Below are positions 59,724 through 64,000 of a stretch of 64,000 nt of DNA, one piece after another. Numbering within the stretch: the first letter of the stretch is position 1; every line of letters starts with the position of its first letter. The DNA comes from UBA4644 sp964646225 (GTDB lineage Bacteria > Bacillota > Clostridia > Oscillospirales > Butyricicoccaceae): contig CAZYAD010000003.1 in NCBI GenBank assembly GCA_964646225.1, positions 10,060 through 74,059 of the forward strand, in the 5' to 3' direction. Below the pieces are notes generated by a model. That model was not told the origin of the DNA and ran no database searches. It saw only the letters and a list, made by a program, of their open reading frames with translations. The translations under genes and the position numbers were made by a program.

Positions 59724-60604
59724 TGGGAGAGACCGTTCAGGGCATCGTCCTTAAGGGCGTTGGCGGAAATTATCAGGTGGTCTGCGGAGAGCAGCTCCTC
59801 CGGTGTCGGGCCAGCGCCAAGCTGAAGCATACCGGCGGCATTCTGGCCGCCGGTGAGCAGGTGGAGCTGCGCCTGGAGGGGGCGGAGGGCTATATCATCC
59901 GCCGCCTGCCCCGGCGAAACGGGCTGATCCGCCCGGCCATCGCCAATATCGACCAGCTGGTGATCCTCTGCTCTCAGGCCCCGCCAGTGACCGACCCTTA
60001 TCTGATCGACAAGGTGACGGTGGTGGCGCTGTATCAGGGCATTACCCCGGTGATTCTGTTGAACAAGGCCGACCTTTCCCCCAGCGAGGAGCTGTTCGAG
60101 GCCTATTCCGCCGCAGGCTTTACTGTTTTGCGGGCCAGCGCCGTTACCGGCGAGGGGGTGGAGGAGCTGCGGGCGCTGCTGAAGGGCAAGATCAGCGCCT
60201 TCACCGGCAACTCTGCCATCGGGAAGTCCAGCATCCTCAACCGCATCGACAGCCGCTTCGGCCTGCAGGTAGGGGAGCTGAGCGAAAAGATCGGCCGCGG
60301 GCGGCATACCACCCGTCATGTGGAGCTGCTGCGGCTGGACAACGGCGGGCTGGTGGCAGACACCCCCGGCTTTTCCACTTTTGACGCAGTGCGCATGGAG
60401 AAGCTGACTCGGGACAATTTGCAGCAGTATTTTCCGGAGCTGGATCGCCTGTTCGGTCAGTGCCGCTTTGCGGATTGCAGGCACATCCGGGAGCCGGGCT
60501 GCGCAGTGCGGGAGGCCGTGGAAAGCGGCCGGATTGCCCGCTCCCGATATGAGAGCTACTGTAAGCTCTACAGCGAGGTCGCAGCACAGAAGCTGTGGAA
60601 ATAG
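59723..60604 (+). CDS. rsgA: Ribosome small-subunit biogenesis GTPase RsgA
   Basis: A 293-residue circularly permuted GTPase that acts late in 30S assembly. The motif order is NKAD first, then GNSAIGKSS (P-loop), DTPGFS, and a C-terminal zinc knuckle in CRFADCRHIREPGC, all diagnostic for RsgA/YjeQ. An N-terminal OB fold covers about 1-65. It overlaps prkC by one base (TGATG). In most Firmicutes rpe follows on the same strand; here a terminator and a convergent antiporter gene follow instead. Confidence 0.95.
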   Translation: MGETVQGIVLKGVGGNYQVVCGEQLLRCRASAKLKHTGGILAAGEQVELRLEGAEGYIIRRLPRRNGLIRPAIANIDQLVILCSQAPPVTDPYLIDKVTVVALYQGITPVILLNKADLSPSEELFEAYSAAGFTVLRASAVTGEGVEELRALLKGKISAFTGNSAIGKSSILNRIDSRFGLQVGELSEKIGRGRHTTRHVELLRLDNGGLVADTPGFSTFDAVRMEKLTRDNLQQYFPELDRLFGQCRFADCRHIREPGCAVREAVESGRIARSRYESYCKLYSEVAAQKLWK

Positions 60605-60618
60605 CATCCATCAAATCG

Positions 60619-60659
60619 AAAACGACCGTCAGGCACGCTGGCCCGGCGGTCGTTTTTTA
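60619..60659 (+). terminator. Terminator of the yicC-rsgA block
   Basis: AAAACGACCG pairs with CGGTCGTTTT around a loop, followed by T, 15 bases after the rsgA stop. Confidence 0.85.
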
Positions 60660-60672
60660 TGTGCTGCAACAG

Positions 60673-60697
60673 AAAAGACCCGCCTTGTCGGTGGGCC
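60673..60697 (-). terminator. Terminator of the nhaC gene
   Basis: On the minus strand a hairpin of GGCCCACC with GGCGGGTC, seven of eight bases paired, followed by TTTT. Confidence 0.6.
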
Positions 60698-60750
60698 TTT
60701 CCTGGAAAAGGGATATGAAAGGAGAATATGTATGTTCTTTGAAGAATGCG

Positions 60751-62391
60751 TTACTTTGCAGCTGCCGTCTTCTTGTTGTGCAGCATCTTGATGACGAACA
60801 GAACAACGATCATCAGAGCCAGCGCAAAGACCAGGCTGATCCAGGCGTTGCGGACAAAGCCGGCGAAGATGTAGCAGACGAAGGAGACCACAGCGCAGGT
60901 GATGGCATAGGGCAGCTGGGTCTGCACATGGTTCAGGTGGTTGGACTGAGCACCGGCAGAGGCCATGATGGTGGTATCGGAGATGGGGGAGCAGTGGTCG
61001 CCGCAGATGGCACCGGCCATACAGGCGGACACCAGGATGGTGCCGATGACCTCTTTGCCGGGGAGGAAACCGACGCCGGGCTCGGTATAGGCAGCCACGA
61101 CGATGGGAATCAGCACACCGAAGGTGCCCCAGGAGGTACCGGTGGCGAAGCTCATGATGCAGCCGATGAGGAAGATCACGGCGGGCAGCATGGAGACCAT
61201 GCTGTCAGAGAAGCCGGAAACGATACCGGCGATGTATTCCTTCAGACCCAGAGAGTCGGTCATGGACTTCAGGGTCCAGGCAAAGGTCAGGATCAGGATG
61301 GCGGGAACCATGGACTTGAAGCCCTCGGGGATCAGATCCATCATCTGGCGGAAGGTCAGCACGCGGCGGACCACATACCAGATCAGGGTGATGACAAAGG
61401 CAAAGAAGGAGCCATAGGTCAGACCGATGGAAGCATCGGCGTTGGAGAAGGACTCAGTAAAGCTGACGCCGCCGTCAAAGAAGCCGCCAGAGTAAACCAG
61501 ACCAACCACGCACATGACGATCAGGGTCAGGATGGGGAAGACCAGATCCAGAACGGTGCCCTTGGAGCTGGGAACGGTGTTGTTGGCGTTCTCATAGGGA
61601 CGGTCGGGGGTGGTGTACAGGTCGCCCTTTTCGATGGCGTTCTTCTCGTGGGTGGCCATGGGGCCAAACTCCACCTTCATGATCGCCATGGCGATCATCA
61701 TAAAGATGGTCAGCAGCGCGTAATAGTTATAGGGGATCGCGCTGATGAACAGATCCAGACCGTCAACGCCATCCACAAAGCCGGTAACGGCGGCGGCCCA
61801 GGAGGAAACAGGAGCAATGATGCAGACGGGAGCGGCGGTGGCGTCGATCAGATAAGCCAGCTTGGCACGGGAGATGTTGTGCTTATCGGACAGGGGACGC
61901 ATGACGGAGCCCACGGTCAGGCAGTTGAAATAGTCGTCGATAAAAATCAGGCAGCCCAGGCAGACAACGGCCAGCTGAGCGGCGGTACGGGTCTTGATAT
62001 GTTCCACAGACCACTTACCAAAGGCAGCGGAGCCGCCGGCCGTGTTCATCAGCTGAACCATGACGCCCAGGATGACCAGGAAGATCAGGATGCCCACATT
62101 GTAGCTGTCGGACAGGTTGGTGATGATACCACCCTCAAACACATGAACAAAGGTGCCCATGAAGCTGAAGTTGGAGAACATCAAAGCGCCGGAAAGAATG
62201 CCCAGGAACAGGGAGGAGTAAACTTCCTTGGTGATCAGAGCCAGGACGATCGCGATTGCAGGGGGCAGTGCGGCCAGAAGGGTGTTGTAAGCGAAGCTGT
62301 CGCCTACTTCGGCAGCGAAGCAGCCAATGCTCAGCAGCATGGCGATACTCAGGCTCAGAAGCAGGACTTTCACGAGTTTGTTGCGTTTCAT
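60751..62391 (-). CDS. Na+/H+ antiporter, NhaC family
   Basis: A 546-residue membrane protein with about eleven to twelve helices. FIDDYFNCLTVG, IAPVSSWAAAVTGFV, SFATGTSWGTFGVLIP and GAICGDHCSPISDTTIMAS are typical of the NhaC superfamily. It would export Na+ (or malate/lactate in related carriers) in exchange for protons. The start at 62391 (MKRNKLVK) follows AAAGGAG by nine bases; a signal-like hydrophobic N-terminus begins the protein. A near-consensus promoter precedes it. It stands alone on the minus strand between the rsgA block and rpe. Confidence 0.85.
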   Translation of the reverse strand: MKRNKLVKVLLLSLSIAMLLSIGCFAAEVGDSFAYNTLLAALPPAIAIVLALITKEVYSSLFLGILSGALMFSNFSFMGTFVHVFEGGIITNLSDSYNVGILIFLVILGVMVQLMNTAGGSAAFGKWSVEHIKTRTAAQLAVVCLGCLIFIDDYFNCLTVGSVMRPLSDKHNISRAKLAYLIDATAAPVCIIAPVSSWAAAVTGFVDGVDGLDLFISAIPYNYYALLTIFMMIAMAIMKVEFGPMATHEKNAIEKGDLYTTPDRPYENANNTVPSSKGTVLDLVFPILTLIVMCVVGLVYSGGFFDGGVSFTESFSNADASIGLTYGSFFAFVITLIWYVVRRVLTFRQMMDLIPEGFKSMVPAILILTFAWTLKSMTDSLGLKEYIAGIVSGFSDSMVSMLPAVIFLIGCIMSFATGTSWGTFGVLIPIVVAAYTEPGVGFLPGKEVIGTILVSACMAGAICGDHCSPISDTTIMASAGAQSNHLNHVQTQLPYAITCAVVSFVCYIFAGFVRNAWISLVFALALMIVVLFVIKMLHNKKTAAAK

Positions 62392-62424
62392 GTCAGACGC
62401 TCCTTTTTGTTGATTTATGACAAC

Positions 62425-62453
62425 ATTATAACAAAGCATGAAGGATTTGTAAA
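62425..62453 (-). promoter_or_regulatory. Promoter of the NhaC-family gene
   Basis: On the minus strand: TTTACA at 62453-62448, 17-base spacer, TATAAT at 62430-62425, about 35 bases before the start. Confidence 0.8.
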
Positions 62454-62524
62454 CAATTTTCCTGTTCAAACTCAATAGCAGATTCACCAAAGTTCACCGG
62501 AGAAATTTGTGCATATCAAACAAG

Positions 62525-62556
62525 AACAGCGGATTTTTTAATGAAAATCCGCTGTT
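62525..62556 (-). terminator. Hairpin after rpe
   Basis: AACAGCGGATTTT and AAAATCCGCTGTT form a 13-bp stem with a 6-base loop, about 30 bases after the rpe stop. The T tract on the minus strand is poor. Confidence 0.55.
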
Positions 62557-62585
62557 ATCGATTGTGAAAGATGTTAAATTGCGCC

Positions 62586-63239
62586 TCAAACTGAAATGTT
62601 CCTGAATGCCCGTACCCGTGCCGGGACGTCCTCCGCACCGAAAACCGCCGACCCGGCCACCAGCACATCGGCCCCTGCGGAAGCGGCCTCTCCGGCGTTT
62701 TCCAGATTGATGCCGCCGTCGATCTCCAGCAGACAGGACAGCCCCTGTCGGGCGATCTCGGCCTTCAGGGCGCGCAGCTTGGGCAGGGCAGAGGGCATGA
62801 ACTTCTGTCCGCCAAAGCCTGGCTCCACCGACATGACCAGCACCATGTCGCACAGGGACAAATAGGGAAACACCGCCTTGGCGGGGGTGTTGGGCTTGAT
62901 GGTCAGGGCACTTTTGCAGCCCAGTGCGCGGATCTGCGCCAGCATGGCGGCCATATCGCCTTCGGCCTCCACATGGATATTCAGCAGGTCGGCCCCGGCC
63001 TTTGCAAAGGCCTCCAGATACTTTTCCGGCTGAGAGATCATCAGGTGGACATCCAGAAAACCGTCGGTGGCCCTGCGGAGCGACTTTACCACCGGGACGC
63101 CGATGGAGATATTGGGCACGAAATGTCCGTCCATCACATCGACATGGAGCCAGTCGGCACCGGCGTCCAGCACCAGCCGGACATCCCGCTGGAGGTTTGC
63201 AAAATCGGCTGAGAGGATCGAGGGAGCAAGCATGGTCAT
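62586..63239 (-). CDS. rpe: Ribulose-phosphate 3-epimerase
   Basis: A 217-residue TIM-barrel enzyme of the pentose phosphate pathway interconverting ribulose 5-phosphate and xylulose 5-phosphate. APSILSADFANLQRDV, HVDVMDGHFVPN (metal-site residues), VMSVEPGFGGQKF and EIDGGI are the four family blocks. ATG at 63239 has AGGAAG eight bases upstream; the longer in-frame extension to 63326 has none. In relatives rpe sits directly behind rsgA on the same strand; here it is on the opposite strand, separated by the antiporter gene. Confidence 0.95.
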   Translation of the reverse strand: MTMLAPSILSADFANLQRDVRLVLDAGADWLHVDVMDGHFVPNISIGVPVVKSLRRATDGFLDVHLMISQPEKYLEAFAKAGADLLNIHVEAEGDMAAMLAQIRALGCKSALTIKPNTPAKAVFPYLSLCDMVLVMSVEPGFGGQKFMPSALPKLRALKAEIARQGLSCLLEIDGGINLENAGEAASAGADVLVAGSAVFGAEDVPARVRAFRNISV

Positions 63240-63391
63240 AGGGAGAACTTCCTTTCCTGTTTCACGGGCTTCCTGCGGCGGCGCGTCCGCGCGGGCTGCC
63301 TGTGTACTTCTGCGGGGGAGGTGCATAGAATGGGTCAGTGGCCGCTGTTCGCGAAAGCGGCCCTGCGGCCGGCAGCTGCCGCCTTATGATA

Positions 63392-63419
63392 CGGGGAGCC
63401 GCCCCTTTGCGGCTCCCCG
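63392..63419. repeat. GC-rich hairpin upstream of rpe
   Basis: CGGGGAGCCGC and GCGGCTCCCCG with a 6-base loop, in the gap between the aminotransferase and rpe. No T tract follows; it may be a leader or termination-related structure. Confidence 0.35.
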
Positions 63420-63460
63420 CTCTGCTACATTGTACCTGAGAACCATGGTTTTGTAAATAG

Positions 63461-63491
63461 CAAAAGCCGACCCGATTCGGGTCGGCTTTTG
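63461..63491 (-). terminator. Terminator of the aminotransferase gene
   Basis: CAAAAGCCGACCC and GGGTCGGCTTTTG form a 13-bp stem on a 5-base loop; on the minus strand T-rich sequence follows, 13 bases past the stop codon. Confidence 0.8.
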
Positions 63492-63504
63492 AAAATGCGC
63501 AGAC

Positions 63505-64000
63505 TTACTTGTTGAGAGCGTTGTACTTCTCCAGAGCGATGCCCAGCAGCTCCATGGCGCGGGCCAGCTTGTGCTGCTCCAGGACATAGGCCATACGAAC
63601 CTCGTTGATGCCCTTGCCGGGAGTGGCGTACATGGACTGTGCGGGAGAGAACTGGACGGTCTCGCCGTTGTCCTCGAACTCCTCCAGCAGCCAGGTCTGG
63701 AACTTGTCGGCGTCATCGATGGGCAGCTTGGCCATGATGTAGAAGGCGCCCTTGGGGCACTCGCAGACAACGCCGGGGATCTTCTTCAGACCGGCCATGC
63801 AGGTGTCGCGGCGGGCCTTGTACTCGTCACGGACAGCTGCAAAGTACTCGGGGCCGACCTCGTACAGCGCGGCAGAGGCGATCTGATCCAGGGTAGCCAC
63901 GCACAGACGGGCCTGGCACAGCTTCATGCAGTTGGCCATCAGCTCCTTGTTGCGGGAGATGATGCAGCCGACGCGGGCGCCGCAGGCAGAGAAGCGCTTG
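63505..64000 (-). CDS. Class I/II PLP-dependent aminotransferase, 3' part
   Basis: The gene runs off the right edge; about 164 C-terminal codons are visible. The frame read from the edge begins KRFSACGARVGCIISRN, which is the region of the Schiff-base lysine (SxSKxF) in class I aminotransferases, so the PLP lysine is near 63997-63999. The rest shows the C-terminal domain with the substrate-carboxylate Arg in GINEVRMAYVLEQ. It most resembles aspartate/aromatic aminotransferases, but the N-terminal half that decides the substrate is missing. Confidence 0.85.
   Translation of the reverse strand, partial: KRFSACGARVGCIISRNKELMANCMKLCQARLCVATLDQIASAALYEVGPEYFAAVRDEYKARRDTCMAGLKKIPGVVCECPKGAFYIMAKLPIDDADKFQTWLLEEFEDNGETVQFSPAQSMYATPGKGINEVRMAYVLEQHKLARAMELLGIALEKYNALNK

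Noticed and set aside
60732..60791. Plus-strand ORF of 19 codons with a good AAGGAG site
   Set aside because: It overlaps the nhaC 3' end antisense, follows no promoter, and its peptide is unremarkable; the ribosome-site resemblance is probably chance.
1..64000. CRISPR arrays, phage genes, insertion sequences
   Set aside because: No regularly spaced direct repeats, transposase or integrase motifs, or terminal inverted repeats were seen on reading through the window.

Overview
The window reads as chromosomal DNA from a GC-rich, spore-forming, low-redox Firmicute, most likely a Clostridia gut anaerobe of the Oscillospiraceae type. The basis is Spo0A with an upstream 0A box, RemA, a PASTA-domain Ser/Thr kinase, an SLH-domain protein, ECF transporter genes, citrate lyase, strong AGGAGG ribosome sites and very GC-rich third positions. 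The family assignment is inference; no rRNA gene is present to settle it. No prophage, insertion sequence or CRISPR array was seen, and no gene-free stretch exceeds 300 bases.

Layout. 1-393: 3' end of an SLH-domain surface protein. 510-3176: NitT/TauT-type ABC importer operon (lipoprotein, permease, ATPase) behind a leader that looks like a transcription attenuator. 3273-5039: ABC-F ATPase. 5257-14314 (minus): one long collinear block with an rRNA-type methyltransferase, ecfA1-ecfA2-ecfT, truA, a DUF5711-like membrane protein, cvpA-like, a CDP-alcohol phosphatidyltransferase and a ClpE-like unfoldase. 14481-15143: deoC, divergent from that block. 15442-23106: citDEFXG followed by aconitase and NADP-type isocitrate dehydrogenase. 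23361-26079: decayed gliding-type ABC cluster (ATPase, GldG-like and DUF4340 pieces joined by apparent deletions). 26304-27203: LysR regulator. 27399-32271 (minus): macro-domain protein, C39-like peptidase, 2-hydroxyacid dehydrogenase, YihY-like protein, and a barnase-like lipoprotein RNase with a barstar-like inhibitor. 32467-36149 (minus): argG-argH-argF. 36393-38347: divergent lipoprotein and membrane-anchored XRE protein. 38500-38991: five tRNAs (Gly, Arg, His, Gln, Lys). 39046-39864 (minus): SpoU-type methyltransferase. 40150-42178: spo0A, ispD, ispF. 42230-43632: DUF3343 plus cysteine-desulfurase-like enzyme. 43699-45845: cdaA-cdaR. 45850-47862: FAD oxidoreductase and RseC-like protein. 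47875-60604: the housekeeping run yicC-remA-gmk-rpoZ-priA-def-fmt-yugP-rsmB-rlmN-prpC-prkC-rsgA. 60751-64000 (minus): NhaC antiporter, rpe and the 3' part of a class I aminotransferase.

How the parts connect. Citrate lyase can cleave citrate to acetate and oxaloacetate while the adjacent aconitase and isocitrate dehydrogenase convert citrate to 2-oxoglutarate, so the locus is a branch point between citrate fermentation and glutamate supply; the arginine genes would draw on that supply. The 40-60 kb stretch holds the cell-state functions: sporulation commitment, c-di-AMP synthesis, PASTA kinase/phosphatase signalling, translation initiation processing and ribosome assembly. The most interesting loci are the attenuator-like leader of the first operon, the secreted RNase/inhibitor pair, the macro-domain fusion protein and the twice-deleted ABC cluster.
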